DNA of 64,000 nucleotides from contig NZ_JBQKME010000008.1 in the NCBI RefSeq assembly GCF_052115865.1, positions 50,224 to 114,223 on the forward strand, given 5' to 3'. Positions 16,435-26,124 of the stretch are shown here, piece after piece. Each line of letters starts with the position of its first letter. Within the stretch, counting starts at the first letter, position 1. The translations under genes were made by a program, and so were the position numbers. Source of the DNA: Fundicoccus_A sp052115865 (GTDB lineage Bacteria > Bacillota > Bacilli > Lactobacillales > Aerococcaceae). The notes beneath the pieces were generated by a model, which had not been told where the DNA came from, made no database searches, and saw nothing but the letters and a program-made list of their open reading frames with translations.

Positions 16435-17610
16435 ATGAATGGTAGAGATGATCGTTTGGATCGTTTGGTGATTAAATATTTAATTATTATTGCGGTTTTG
16501 GCGACGGTTGTATTGAACTATCATACGGTCATTGCTTATTTATCAACCATTTGGCGGGTTTTATCGCCCATTTTATCTGGTTTTGTTTTTGCCTTTATAC
16601 TTAATTTATTGATGTCAAATATTGAAAAATATCTTTTTATCGGTACAGAAAATGAGCGGCTTATTAAATTACGGCGGCCGTTGGCTATTTTAATGACCTT
16701 GTTCATTGTTTTGCTTAGTGTGAGTGTGATTTTATGGTTAATCATTCCACAATTGATTTCTGCTATTCGGATTACGATTGAGTCTTTACCTCTTGTTTTT
16801 AATATGTTCCAAAGGCTGTTAAAAAATCTTGAGGAGATTTATCCGGAATATAATTATAATGCCTTTATTACGCAAGCAGGCTTAAATTGGGACACGGTTG
16901 CGGGGGAAATTACCTCTTTTGCCAATGGTTTGGTTGAATCCATGATTTCGGTAGTGGCGAGCTTGAGTTCATATGCTTTGAATTTGGTGATTATTTTAGT
17001 TGTGAGTGTTTATGCTTTGTACTCAAAAGAAAAATTAATTTCACAATTTAAGCGGATTGGGAAAGTCTATTTAAGTGCTAAAATGTATGCGCAATTGACC
17101 TATGTTTTGCGTGTGACTAATGAATCTTTTTCAAATTTTATTACAGGGATGCTGATAGAAGCGGTTATCTATGGTTCGATGGTAGCAATTGGTATGTGGA
17201 TTTTCCAATTTCCTTATGCCGCTATGGTGGGGACGATCTCAGGTGCTTTAGCTTTGATACCTATGGTTGGTGCACTTATTTCAGCCTTTATCGGTGCCTT
17301 GTTAGTGATGACGCAATCTTTCTCGCAGGCTATCTTTTTCCTGATATTTATTATTGTGGTTCAACAGTTGGAAAGTAATATTATTTATCCAAGGGTTGTC
17401 GGTGGCTCAATTGGTTTACCGGGCATTTGGACCTTCATTGCTGTAACGGTAGGGGGCGGTCTTCTTGGTGGACTGGGGTTTTTAGTGGGGGTTCCGATCG
17501 CTTCAACCATCTACAAATTGTTGCGGAAAGATGTGGAGACGAGAGAACATATCGATGCCATTATCCATGAAGAGCAATTGAAAGAGATGAATGGCGTTGT
17601 CAGATCTTAA
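16435..17610 (+). CDS. AI-2E family (YdbI/PerM-like) membrane permease
   Basis: A 391 aa polytopic protein with about eight membrane segments and the family layout. The N-terminal pair of segments precedes a soluble loop (ESLPLVFNMFQRLLKNLEEIYPEY), and the C-terminal half holds the conserved IPMVGALISAFIGALL, QQLESNIIYPRVVG and GLPGIWTFIAVTVGGGLLG blocks. The family is linked to export of autoinducer-2 or to Na+/H+ exchange in different members, so the substrate is uncertain. ATG 16435 was taken because GGAGG lies 9 nt upstream; the longer TTG-started frame would place the ribosome site inside the gene. Confidence 0.85.
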   Translation: MNGRDDRLDRLVIKYLIIIAVLATVVLNYHTVIAYLSTIWRVLSPILSGFVFAFILNLLMSNIEKYLFIGTENERLIKLRRPLAILMTLFIVLLSVSVILWLIIPQLISAIRITIESLPLVFNMFQRLLKNLEEIYPEYNYNAFITQAGLNWDTVAGEITSFANGLVESMISVVASLSSYALNLVIILVVSVYALYSKEKLISQFKRIGKVYLSAKMYAQLTYVLRVTNESFSNFITGMLIEAVIYGSMVAIGMWIFQFPYAAMVGTISGALALIPMVGALISAFIGALLVMTQSFSQAIFFLIFIIVVQQLESNIIYPRVVGGSIGLPGIWTFIAVTVGGGLLGGLGFLVGVPIASTIYKLLRKDVETREHIDAIIHEEQLKEMNGVVRS

Positions 17611-17617
17611 TCAATAC

Positions 17618-17667
17618 AAAAACGATTCAATCTCAGGAGTTTTTTTCCAGGAATTGAATCGTTTTTT
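17618..17667. terminator. Bidirectional terminator between the permease and ppk1
   Basis: AAAACGATTCAAT (from 17619) pairs with ATTGAATCGTTTT, followed by a T run; an A-rich start lets it work for the converging ppk1 gene as well. Confidence 0.85.
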
Positions 17668-17680
17668 AGTCGTATTTTAT

Positions 17681-19903
17681 TTATTGAAAGCGACGGAGGA
17701 TTCGGGCAAACCATCCTTCTTTTACGGTTCTTTGTTCTTGTTTTTCTTCAATTTCTTGATTAAGTTGAGCGCTGCGGGCTTGAGCATCTTTAATCATTGC
17801 TTCTTGTGAGTTTAATTTCACTGTTTCACGATTTGGGCGTTCGTATAAGCCATTTGACTGTAATACTCTCGCTTTTAAGGTATCTTCTAACTGCATTTTT
17901 AAAATATCAACAATATTATCTTCTATTTGTTTATCTAAGATTGGGAATTCAATTTCAACTCTTTGTGTCATATTTCTCGTCATCATGTCAGCAGAGGATA
18001 AGAAGAGATGATTTTCATTGTTCCGGTTGAAATAATAGACTCTAGAGTGTTCTAATAGTCGTCCCACAATACTCCTGACACGGATTGTCTCGGATAACCC
18101 TTCAACGCCTGGTTTCAAACAACAAATTCCCCGAATAATTAAATCAATTTGCACCCCTACTTGACTGGCTTCATATAGCTTTTTGATGATGGTTTTATCG
18201 GTTAAGGAGTTCATTTTAGCTACAATTCGTCCGTTGCCAAATTCTTTTTGATAACCAATTTCTTCATCAATGTAATCGAGAAGTGAATCACGAATTTCAA
18301 AAGGTGATACATGTAGATGCTTGTATTCTGGTCTTTGACTATAGCCACTTAAGTAATTAAAAAATTTAGAAGCATCTTCAGTTAATGCCGGATCGACAGA
18401 CATAATCCCCATGTCCGTATATAAGCGAGCCGTTTTTTCATTATAGTTACCTGTGCCCAGATGGACATATTGTTGGATACGGTCGTCTTCTTTTTTGATG
18501 ACTAAGGAAATTTTACTATGTGTTTTTAAGTCACTAATTCCATATAGGACATGGCAACCTGCTTCCTCAAGCTCGCGTGCCCAAAAGACATTGTTTTCCT
18601 CATCAAATCGTGCTTTTAATTCAACTAATACCGTTACTTCCTTTCCATTGTCTGCAGCGCGTTTAAGAGCGGCAATAATTGGTGAGTTTTTGGAAACTCG
18701 GTATAAAGTTTGTTTAATGGCAATGGTTTTAGGGTCGTTTGCTGCGGATTCGATTAAAGATACAACTGGTTGGAATGAGTCATAAGGATGGTGGAAGAAC
18801 AAATCTTGTTCTTTGATTGAATCAAATAACTCAAGTCCAAGATGCTTAGGATTTAAGTAAGGCTCAAACGGTTTATAACTCAGTTCAGGGTGTTTATCCC
18901 TTAATAAATCAATTAAATCAAATAAATAGGTTAAATCTAAAGGTCCATTAATAAGATAAACATTAGTTTTTTCTAACTCTAAGACATCACTTAAAAAGTT
19001 AATGGTAGGTGAGTCAACGGCAAGGCCATAACTGGTGTCAATTTCTAAACGGATGGCCATCCCATTTCGTCTTTGTTTGACATAGTCTTCAATGAGAACT
19101 AATAAATCAGAAGCCCCTTCTTCACGAATATTAAAATCGGCATTACGTGTAATTCTAAAAGGAAAGGCTTCGACGACTTCGTAACCTTTGAACATGCTAT
19201 CGATGAAATGAGCGATAATATCTTCTGTAAAAACTAAAGTGCGTTGGTTAGTGGCGGTTAAAATTTTATAACGGTCTAATAAAGGCGGGATTGGAACTAA
19301 GGCATGAAAGCTTTTACCATTTTTTTCAAGTACAACCATAATGTTTAAGGCTTTATTGATTAAATGAGGAAATGCCTTATATGCATCAATTCCAATGGGT
19401 GATAAAGTTGGTAAAATCATATTATCGAAATAGTCCTTAACCGATGCTAATTCTGCTTCGTTTAAAGTAGCGATCCGTTTAATTTCATAATTATAATTCG
19501 ATAAATAATAGGTTAATTCATGATAACGTCGATATTGTTCCGTAATATTACGTTGGTTACTTTTTTGAATTTCATCCAATAATTCTTTCGGTGACATATA
19601 AGTTTTGTTTTCAGAAATTTCAACACCTGCTAAATATTGATCATAAACTCCAGCCACACGAACCATGAAAAATTCATCTAAGTTCGAGCTACCAATGGCT
19701 AAAAAATTCAACTGTTCTAAAAACGGATTATCTAAATCATTTGCTTCATCAATCACACGATAGTTAAAATCTAGCCAACTTAATTCGCGATTAAAATAAT
19801 ATTCCGGTTGATCATAGGGATCTTTTTCTTGAATTTCTTCAAGGGTAAAAGATTTTTTGAGAGGTTTTTCGTCAGTTTTATTTTTTTTGTTTTTGCTAGC
19901 CAT
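17681..19903 (-). CDS. ppk1: Polyphosphate kinase PPK1
   Basis: PPK1 polymerises the gamma phosphate of ATP into polyphosphate, with an autophosphorylated histidine as intermediate. At 740 aa it has the family's normal length. The N-terminal block FNRELSWLDFNYRV is diagnostic. The catalytic His462 lies in DLKTHSKISLVIKK, and a second conserved His is at about 622 in LLEHSRVYYF. A basic and glutamine-rich tail ends the protein. It is the last gene of an operon with a deoxyribosyltransferase-like gene and ppx, 40 nt after ppx. Confidence 0.96.
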   Translation of the reverse strand: MASKNKKNKTDEKPLKKSFTLEEIQEKDPYDQPEYYFNRELSWLDFNYRVIDEANDLDNPFLEQLNFLAIGSSNLDEFFMVRVAGVYDQYLAGVEISENKTYMSPKELLDEIQKSNQRNITEQYRRYHELTYYLSNYNYEIKRIATLNEAELASVKDYFDNMILPTLSPIGIDAYKAFPHLINKALNIMVVLEKNGKSFHALVPIPPLLDRYKILTATNQRTLVFTEDIIAHFIDSMFKGYEVVEAFPFRITRNADFNIREEGASDLLVLIEDYVKQRRNGMAIRLEIDTSYGLAVDSPTINFLSDVLELEKTNVYLINGPLDLTYLFDLIDLLRDKHPELSYKPFEPYLNPKHLGLELFDSIKEQDLFFHHPYDSFQPVVSLIESAANDPKTIAIKQTLYRVSKNSPIIAALKRAADNGKEVTVLVELKARFDEENNVFWARELEEAGCHVLYGISDLKTHSKISLVIKKEDDRIQQYVHLGTGNYNEKTARLYTDMGIMSVDPALTEDASKFFNYLSGYSQRPEYKHLHVSPFEIRDSLLDYIDEEIGYQKEFGNGRIVAKMNSLTDKTIIKKLYEASQVGVQIDLIIRGICCLKPGVEGLSETIRVRSIVGRLLEHSRVYYFNRNNENHLFLSSADMMTRNMTQRVEIEFPILDKQIEDNIVDILKMQLEDTLKARVLQSNGLYERPNRETVKLNSQEAMIKDAQARSAQLNQEIEEKQEQRTVKEGWFARILRRFQ

Positions 19904-19943
19904 ATCGCTGTCTCGCTCCTTATTAAATTCGCTTTAATTTAGA

Positions 19944-21494
19944 TTAATAACTAGATATGAAATTTAAACTCAATTGTCCATCAAGTGCTCGTTCTAAATG
20001 TTTTGCATGTCGTTCAGCCCGATATTTTTCTGCAATAATCGGTTTATGGTGATAAATATCTAAGCGGTAATTGCCATCGGATAAAGCATTTAATTTTAAT
20101 GCATTAATCGGTCCGGTTTGTGAGTCGTTTAAGGCTTCGGAAAACTTAAGGATACCACCTAAAAGTTGTAATAATGTTTCTTCATCTTTAGTAAACCAAC
20201 CTTCAAAGTCTTCTAAATATTGGTTGAATAAAGAACGGTTACGATAACTACTCAATAAAGCTAAGCGCAAACGTTTGAGATGACTATAACCGGGTAAATT
20301 CATGTTGGATAAGAGATAAAAAGTATGTTGTGATTCGGCATCAATATCAATAAATGAACCAAATTGATACAAATAAGCGGCGAACTCTAATTCCTCATGT
20401 ATCTCGTATGTAAATGAGAGTTGATTCAATTCGCATAATTGCTGGTATAAACTCAAAGCATAGTTGATGCGAAGATAATTTCTTGATGTATCAATAGGGA
20501 ATTGGTGGCCGATACCACGAATGGTACGAGCTTGAACTAGACTTACATCAATTGGCGTGTTGTAGGTTTCATTGATATATTTTAAAATAATCCCTTCACG
20601 TAAACCATGTGTAGAAACACTTAAAAAGGGCGTTTTAACCATTTTATATAGTTCCTGAAAAACAATGGTTGCTGGGATGATAATGTCTTGTCGGTCCGTA
20701 CTCAAACCGTCAATATCATCTAGTCGATTAGCATCGGTTGTAACAAAGGTGGTCAAAGTCTCTTCAATGGCTTCCGCGACCATACCATAACCATGTAAGC
20801 CAGCTAAAGGATAATGGATCAGACGTTGATGAACGTTTGCTACGTTACGCGCCGATCCACCAATCGCAATGATTGGTAAGTTAGCTTTTTTAATCCAAGA
20901 AAATTCTTTAAATTGTTTGCGTACAAATTTCCTAACAGCTTCCATCGCTTTCGGGTCATTGTGGGCTTTACCATTAAAAAAATCTTTTCTTAAGCTAACC
21001 GCACCAAATGGGAAGCTATGGTAATGTTTCATTTCTTTATTTTCATAATGGGTAATTTCACAACTGCCTCCACCAATATCAATCGTAATGGCATTTTCAA
21101 TGGTAGAGGAATGAAGCACGGCATATTGTCCATATTCTGCCTCTTCTTGTTCGGTCACGATTTCAATTTTAATGCTTGTCGCCATTTCTACTTGTCGTAA
21201 GATATCATCTTTATTAGAAGATTGACGAATAGCGGCAGTTGCTTTCGGTAGAACTCGATCGACTTGATAACTTTCAATCACATAGTTAAAACTATCTAAA
21301 GCAGCGATTAATTTATCGATACCGGCTTGGTCTAAAAACGCCTCTTCTTCTACATAATAAATATTTTCAGATAGACGCGCAGGGGTTTTAATGTTTTGGA
21401 TTTCAACAAAGTTAAACTCTTGATCAATCCCATAAATAACTAAGCGCAGGGAGTTTGACCCGATATCAATGATAGCAACTTTTTCTTTGAACAT
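19944..21494 (-). CDS. ppx: Exopolyphosphatase (Ppx/GppA family)
   Basis: Ppx removes terminal phosphates from polyphosphate; relatives hydrolyse pppGpp. The 516 aa chain shows the ASKHA-fold phosphate loops AIIDIGSNSLRLVIYGI at the N-terminus and ITIDIGGGSCEITHYE and PIIAIGGSARNVANVH further on, followed by a helical C-terminal domain. The position directly before ppk1 favours the polyphosphate role. It starts 12 nt after the deoxyribosyltransferase-like gene, behind AAGGAG, within the same transcript. Confidence 0.93.
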   Translation of the reverse strand: MFKEKVAIIDIGSNSLRLVIYGIDQEFNFVEIQNIKTPARLSENIYYVEEEAFLDQAGIDKLIAALDSFNYVIESYQVDRVLPKATAAIRQSSNKDDILRQVEMATSIKIEIVTEQEEAEYGQYAVLHSSTIENAITIDIGGGSCEITHYENKEMKHYHSFPFGAVSLRKDFFNGKAHNDPKAMEAVRKFVRKQFKEFSWIKKANLPIIAIGGSARNVANVHQRLIHYPLAGLHGYGMVAEAIEETLTTFVTTDANRLDDIDGLSTDRQDIIIPATIVFQELYKMVKTPFLSVSTHGLREGIILKYINETYNTPIDVSLVQARTIRGIGHQFPIDTSRNYLRINYALSLYQQLCELNQLSFTYEIHEELEFAAYLYQFGSFIDIDAESQHTFYLLSNMNLPGYSHLKRLRLALLSSYRNRSLFNQYLEDFEGWFTKDEETLLQLLGGILKFSEALNDSQTGPINALKLNALSDGNYRLDIYHHKPIIAEKYRAERHAKHLERALDGQLSLNFISSY

Positions 21495-21506
21495 GAGAAG
21501 ACTCCT

Positions 21507-21995
21507 TTAAAGTGAACGATTTAATAATTCTTTGATGGCAGAGCTTACTTTATCAGAAGCATTCACTACGACACCATTCGATTTAATTAAGCCAACGACA
21601 TATAAATTGACATAAGGAAATTGGGATTCAGCGACTTCTTTTAAAGCATCTAACTTAGCTTGATTATCACTACCTTGTTGACGGGTATCGGTATAGAGTC
21701 CCACGATCGGGATATTTGCTTGATATGCCACACCGACTTCAGCTGCAACACCAGGATCCATTTGCAGTCCATCTAAGACAGCTAACATCACATCAGAAGC
21801 TAATAGAGCATCAGTATCATATCGAGCAATCGCAATCGAATCAGCATATTCATTTTTATCATTTATTTCAGCTTGTTCTTGAGGTAAATAAATATCTAAA
21901 TCTGGAATGGCTTGACGAATTTTTTCAGCCAACATAGCATTAAAGCTTAATTCCATTTCATTAAATAGAGGACTTGCAAAGTATAATTTAGGCAT
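21507..21995 (-). CDS. Nucleoside 2-deoxyribosyltransferase family protein
   Basis: A 162 aa protein of the nucleoside 2-deoxyribosyltransferase fold. The N-terminal LYFASPLFNEMELSFN and the block DGLQMDPGVAAEVGVAYQ, which holds the likely catalytic Glu and nearby Asp, are the main signatures. Such enzymes swap bases on deoxyribose or hydrolyse modified nucleosides; the specificity cannot be read here. ATG 21995 was chosen because AAAGGAAG precedes it; the longer frame from 22043 would run through the -10 box. It opens the ppx-ppk1 operon. Confidence 0.85.
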   Translation of the reverse strand: MPKLYFASPLFNEMELSFNAMLAEKIRQAIPDLDIYLPQEQAEINDKNEYADSIAIARYDTDALLASDVMLAVLDGLQMDPGVAAEVGVAYQANIPIVGLYTDTRQQGSDNQAKLDALKEVAESQFPYVNLYVVGLIKSNGVVVNASDKVSSAIKELLNRSL

Positions 21996-22025
21996 AACAG
22001 ACTTCCTTTTCTTTGTTGTAATTTC

Positions 22026-22054
22026 ATTATAGCCGACCCTCACTATTGAAACAA
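22026..22054 (-). promoter_or_regulatory. Promoter of the deoxyribosyltransferase-ppx-ppk1 operon
   Basis: On the minus strand TTGTTT (22049-22054) and a perfect TATAAT (22026-22031) are 17 nt apart, about 30 nt before the ATG at 21995. Confidence 0.75.
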
Positions 22055-22177
22055 ATATAAATATAATAAATAAATATTTTTATTGAAATAACTTATGAAA
22101 GCAAAGTGTTATAGACAATGTTTAGTGGTCATTATGCTATAATAAAGATAACAACTTTATTAAGATAGGAGATTTGT

Positions 22178-22708
22178 ATGTTTAGAACAAGAGAAAGTAA
22201 ATGGGGTAATATCATTATGGGTATTATTATGTTAGTGCTCGCGTTTTTAACCTTCAATAACCCTATGTCTACGCTAGCTTCTGTTGTTATTTTTATTGCT
22301 ATCGGAGCTATTTTAAAAGGCTTGTTTGAAATCACAACCCGTCGTAAAATGGCGCAATCGATCAATGCTCCAACTTGGCCAATGTGGGTGATTGGTATTT
22401 TAGATATTATTATAGGTATTTATTTATTAATGAATGCTGGTTTTGCTTTGGCGGCTTTACCATTTGCGTTTGCTACATGGTTTATCATCGACTCTATCGG
22501 TGCAATTGGTACTTCCTTTATGATTCGCCGTGTGTCAAATTCAAGTTTTTGGCTGACATTAATCTTTGGTATTATAGGTTTGTTGGTTGGTTTTAGTTTA
22601 CTTTCTAAACCACTTACAGCTACTTTGACCCTCGTCAATCTATTAATTATTTATTTTGTTATTTCAGGTGTTGGGCATTTGATTGCAGCTTTTACACAAC
22701 ACGATTAA
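22178..22708 (+). CDS. HdeD/DUF308 family membrane protein
   Basis: A 176 aa integral membrane protein with six hydrophobic segments arranged as repeated pairs, matching the HdeD-like DUF308 family. Members are linked to acid resistance in enteric bacteria, but in Firmicutes the role is not established. The start follows TAGGAG at 7 nt. A TATAAT at 22139-22144 suggests its own promoter, and the shared hairpin at 22721 ends the transcript. Confidence 0.82.
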   Translation: MFRTRESKWGNIIMGIIMLVLAFLTFNNPMSTLASVVIFIAIGAILKGLFEITTRRKMAQSINAPTWPMWVIGILDIIIGIYLLMNAGFALAALPFAFATWFIIDSIGAIGTSFMIRRVSNSSFWLTLIFGIIGLLVGFSLLSKPLTATLTLVNLLIIYFVISGVGHLIAAFTQHD

Positions 22709-22720
22709 TATTAAACGATA

Positions 22721-22762
22721 AAAAAAGCTTCTGCTATCCAGTTGATAGCGAGAAGCTTTTTT
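22721..22762. terminator. Bidirectional terminator between HdeD-like gene and copA
   Basis: AAAAAAGCTTCT-CTATC pairs with GATAG-AGAAGCTTTTTT around a short loop; it has A and T runs on both sides and serves both converging genes. Confidence 0.9.
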
Positions 22763-22767
22763 CTATA

Positions 22768-25260
22768 TTACGCCTTACGTAGTCGTAAAGCATTTAATAA
22801 GACTGAAACGGAACTTAGACTCATGGCAAGGGCAGCAAACATTGGGTCTAATAAAGGACCGTTAAAGAATAAGCGTAATAATCCCATAGCGATCGGAATA
22901 CCAATCACATTATATGCAAAAGCCCAGAATAAGTTTTGCTTAATATTACGAATGGACTTGTTACTCAAATCAATTGCTTGTACAACATCTTCCAAATCAT
23001 CATGCATTAAGACGATATCAGCTGATTCCATCGCAATATCTGTCCCTGATCCAATTGCCATTCCGATATCAGCTTGAGCTAGGGCAGGGGCATCATTGAT
23101 ACCATCTCCAACCATAATCACATGCTTACCTTCACTTTGAAGTTGTTTTACCATGTTAGCTTTATCTTCTGGCATGACCTCGCTAAAGACACGGTTAATG
23201 CCTGCTTTTTTAGCAATTGTTTCAGCAGTAAATGAATTGTCTCCCGTAATCATAATCACTTCAAGCCCTAATTCATTCAAGCGTTCTACAGCGGTGATAC
23301 TTGATTCCTTAATCGGATCTGAAACGGTGATTATTCCAGCAAAATGATCATTGATGGCAAAATACATAGGGGTTTTGGCATCTTGAGCAAAAGCTTGCGC
23401 TTGTTCTTGAGCGGCCTGCGTAAAATTCGTTACGTCTTGCATTAGCTTTTTGTTACCCACTTTAATAGTATGATCTCCAATAACAGCGACAATACCTTGT
23501 CCAGTGATACTGTCGAATGAATCAACAGATAATAAAGATAATTGTTTTTCATTTTCGGCGTATCTAACAATGGCCTCTCCTAACGGATGTTCAGAAACAG
23601 ATTCAGCTGAAGCAATTAAACGCAAGGTTTCAATTTCATCTCGATCATCCATGACTACAAAATCATTCACTGTAGGCTGACCTTTTGTAATTGTTCCTGT
23701 TTTATCCAGGAGAATCGCATCTGCATGATGCGTATTTTCTAAGGCAACACCACTTTTGAATAAGATCCCTTTTTGAGCGGCATTTCCTGTCCCCACCATA
23801 ATCGCTGTTGGTGTCGCTAAACCTAAGGCACACGGACAAGCAATAATTAAAACACTAATAAATATATTCAGGGCAAACGGAAGGGTTTCACCTAATATAA
23901 AATACCACATTAAAGCAGATAGGATTGCAATAATAATAACGGTTGGAACAAAATAAGCAGAGATTGTATCGGCTAATTTAGCAATCGGTGCTTTACTTCC
24001 TTGGGCATCTTGAACCATTTGAACTATTTGTGCTAACAAAGTATCTTGACCGACACGGGTTACTTTATAAGTAAAACTCCCTGTCTTATTAATACTGGCA
24101 CCTGTCACTTGATCGCCAACTCTTTTTTCAACCGGCATACTTTCACCGGTTAACATAGACTCATCAATACTTGACTGTCCGCTGACGATCTCGCCATCAA
24201 CTGGCAAACTTTCACCTGGTCGAACTTGGATGAGGTCGCCTAGTTGAATTAATTCAACCGCTACTGTTTCCACACTGCCATCTTCATTGACACGGCGGGC
24301 TACATCCGGTGTTAAATCCATCAAGTTTTTAATCGCTGAACTTGTCTTACCTTTAGCAAGTTCTTCCATATAATTTCCTAAAGTGATTAGGGTAATGATA
24401 ACAGCGGCTGATTCAAAGTACAGATCGGGATGACCATGCGTAACCAGATTGCCTGTAACTAAAAGGAAAGTAATAACAAGGCCTTGGATAAAGGCAGCAC
24501 TAGTTCCCACAGCAACTAAACTATTCATGTTAGGGTGTAGGTTAAATAAAGCCTTAAATCCAGTTTGAAAAATGCCTCGACCTAACCACATCACCGGTAT
24601 TGTGAGTGCCAACTGTAATAAAGCATTGTTAATTGGGTGAGTGCTCATGTCAAGAAATTGCGGTAAAGGCATCCCAACCATATGTCCCATTGTTAAAATA
24701 AATAACGGTACCGTAAAGACAGCCATCCAAATCACGCGGTTTTTGATTGCTTTTAATTTACCTTCTTTTTTCGCTTGAGCTTGTTCGTATCGATCATTGG
24801 CTGATAGAACTAGGGAAGCTTCATAGCCAGCTTTATCAACGGTATCTCTAATTAAATCAGGATCAATTTTCTCAGCGCCATCCCAAACAACTTGCATTTG
24901 TTCAGTCGTTAGATTTACAGCGGCTTGTTTAACTGCATCCAATTGATTAATGGCTTTTTCAACTGTTTGTGCACAAGAAGCACATGTCATCCCATCAATG
25001 GCATAGGTTTGAACTGTTGAAGCATTATTAAGGTTAATCCAGCCTTCATTTTCTTCTTTAACCACATCGTAACCACTTTGTTGTACAACACGCTGAACTT
25101 CTTCAAACGATAAGGCTTGATCAGCAAATGTTAAAGTAGCTTCTTCCGTTGTTAAGTTGACAACGGCATCACTTACACCGTTGGTTTTCTTTAGTGCTCT
25201 TTCGACAGTTTGTGCACAAGAAGCACACGTCATCCCTTCTATCTTATAACTTTCTTTCAT
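22768..25260 (-). CDS. copA: Copper-translocating P-type ATPase CopA
   Basis: P1B-type ATPase that moves Cu(I) across the membrane, 830 aa. Two heavy-metal domains each carry MTCASC (Cys12/15 and Cys93/96). The membrane metal site is C475-P-C477, the phosphorylated Asp519 lies in DKTGT, the HP motif in HPLGEA, and the hinge in GDGINDAP. C-terminal YNVIGIP and MSLSSVSVLLNALRL match the Cu(I) subgroup. It is the last gene of copY-copZ-copA, 12 nt after copZ. CopA of this type usually exports excess copper. Confidence 0.96.
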   Translation of the reverse strand: MKESYKIEGMTCASCAQTVERALKKTNGVSDAVVNLTTEEATLTFADQALSFEEVQRVVQQSGYDVVKEENEGWINLNNASTVQTYAIDGMTCASCAQTVEKAINQLDAVKQAAVNLTTEQMQVVWDGAEKIDPDLIRDTVDKAGYEASLVLSANDRYEQAQAKKEGKLKAIKNRVIWMAVFTVPLFILTMGHMVGMPLPQFLDMSTHPINNALLQLALTIPVMWLGRGIFQTGFKALFNLHPNMNSLVAVGTSAAFIQGLVITFLLVTGNLVTHGHPDLYFESAAVIITLITLGNYMEELAKGKTSSAIKNLMDLTPDVARRVNEDGSVETVAVELIQLGDLIQVRPGESLPVDGEIVSGQSSIDESMLTGESMPVEKRVGDQVTGASINKTGSFTYKVTRVGQDTLLAQIVQMVQDAQGSKAPIAKLADTISAYFVPTVIIIAILSALMWYFILGETLPFALNIFISVLIIACPCALGLATPTAIMVGTGNAAQKGILFKSGVALENTHHADAILLDKTGTITKGQPTVNDFVVMDDRDEIETLRLIASAESVSEHPLGEAIVRYAENEKQLSLLSVDSFDSITGQGIVAVIGDHTIKVGNKKLMQDVTNFTQAAQEQAQAFAQDAKTPMYFAINDHFAGIITVSDPIKESSITAVERLNELGLEVIMITGDNSFTAETIAKKAGINRVFSEVMPEDKANMVKQLQSEGKHVIMVGDGINDAPALAQADIGMAIGSGTDIAMESADIVLMHDDLEDVVQAIDLSNKSIRNIKQNLFWAFAYNVIGIPIAMGLLRLFFNGPLLDPMFAALAMSLSSVSVLLNALRLRKA

Positions 25261-25272
25261 GAAGGTTCCTCC

Positions 25273-25479
25273 TTATTCTACTAATTCGTAACCAGCATCA
25301 GCTACAGCTTTAACCATCTCAGTTGTTTGAATTTTAGCACCATCATATTGAACGCTTGCTGTTTTGTTTTGTAAGCTAACATCCACTTTTTCTACTCCAT
25401 CAAGTTTATTAAGTGCTCTTGTAATTGTATTAGCGCAGTTTTGACAACCCATTTTCTTAACATTAAATATTTTTTCCAT
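25273..25479 (-). CDS. copZ: Copper chaperone CopZ
   Basis: A 68 aa heavy-metal-associated domain protein, the usual CopZ size. The metal-binding loop reads MGCQNC near the N-terminus, and the C-terminal half follows the beta-alpha-beta pattern (VEKVDVSLQNKTASVQYDG). It carries Cu(I) to CopY and CopA. The second of two close ATGs was chosen because AAAGGAG lies 7-8 nt before it and only 1 nt before the first. It sits between copY and copA, with short gaps. Confidence 0.92.
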   Translation of the reverse strand: MEKIFNVKKMGCQNCANTITRALNKLDGVEKVDVSLQNKTASVQYDGAKIQTTEMVKAVADAGYELVE

Positions 25480-25498
25480 AATCATTCTCCTTTGTTGT

Positions 25499-25957
25499 TT
25501 AAGCTAATTTTGTATGTAAATGACAATGACATTGTCCCGGAGGACATTGACAAGTGACTTGTTGAGGCGCTGTTTGACGTTTATTGTCTAAGGTATTTAT
25601 TAAAGTATCAATGTCTGTTTGCGATAAGCTGTTACTATTTATGAGATGAAGAATAATATCTGCTCGGTCACGTGTACAGGTTTGGTCGACTAAATCGTTA
25701 GTCCGCTGACGTGTGGCATCCATTAAACTAATCAATGGATAGTAGAAATATGGGGTGGTTGAATCGTTTTTTCCAATGGCTTCTTTTTGGATCAGGCGAT
25801 TTAACAAAGATTTAATCGTGCCTTCTTTCCAATCTTTGATTTGCATTAAGGTATCGATGATTTCGCGACTCGTTATTGTTTCATTCGCCCATACGACACG
25901 CATAACTTCCCATTCAGCATCACTGATGCTTGTTTGCTTTGTATTTAAGGTCATCAT
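25499..25957 (-). CDS. copY: Copper-responsive repressor CopY
   Basis: A 152 aa BlaI/CopY-type repressor. The N-terminal winged helix (SDAEWEVMRVVWANETITSREI and the TIKSLLNRLIQK recognition part) is followed by a dimerisation region and a C-terminal CQCPPGQCHC, which is the CxCx4CxC metal motif of CopY. Copper delivered by CopZ displaces zinc and releases the repressor. Two cop boxes stand directly upstream. The first ATG is only 4 nt behind AGGAGG; the next ATG, one codon later, may be the real start. Confidence 0.95.
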   Translation of the reverse strand: MMTLNTKQTSISDAEWEVMRVVWANETITSREIIDTLMQIKDWKEGTIKSLLNRLIQKEAIGKNDSTTPYFYYPLISLMDATRQRTNDLVDQTCTRDRADIILHLINSNSLSQTDIDTLINTLDNKRQTAPQQVTCQCPPGQCHCHLHTKLA

Positions 25958-25977
25958 TATGCCTCCTTTTTTGTAGT

Positions 25978-26026
25978 TACAAATGTAATCTATCTATAGT
26001 TTACATATGTAACCTAGATGTGTCAA
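25978..26026 (-). promoter_or_regulatory. cop operator-promoter with two CopY boxes
   Basis: Two TACANNTGTA boxes lie at 25978-25987 (TACAAATGTA) and 26002-26011 (TACATATGTA), 24 bp apart. On the minus strand TTGACA (26021-26026) is the -35 and TAAACT, 17 nt on, the -10; the second box fills the spacer and the first lies just downstream. This is the standard arrangement for CopY repression. Confidence 0.92.
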
Positions 26027-26124
26027 GTTATATTTATTTATTTTGTGAAAATGAATATAATTAGCAGGGATTGTTTAGTTGATTCAATAGAATAAAGGCT
26101 TTCCTATTGATAGATAAATAACAA

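Noticed and set aside
17591..18030. Plus-strand frames over the permease terminator and ppk1.
   Set aside because: They read through a terminator and are antisense to a clear PPK1 gene.
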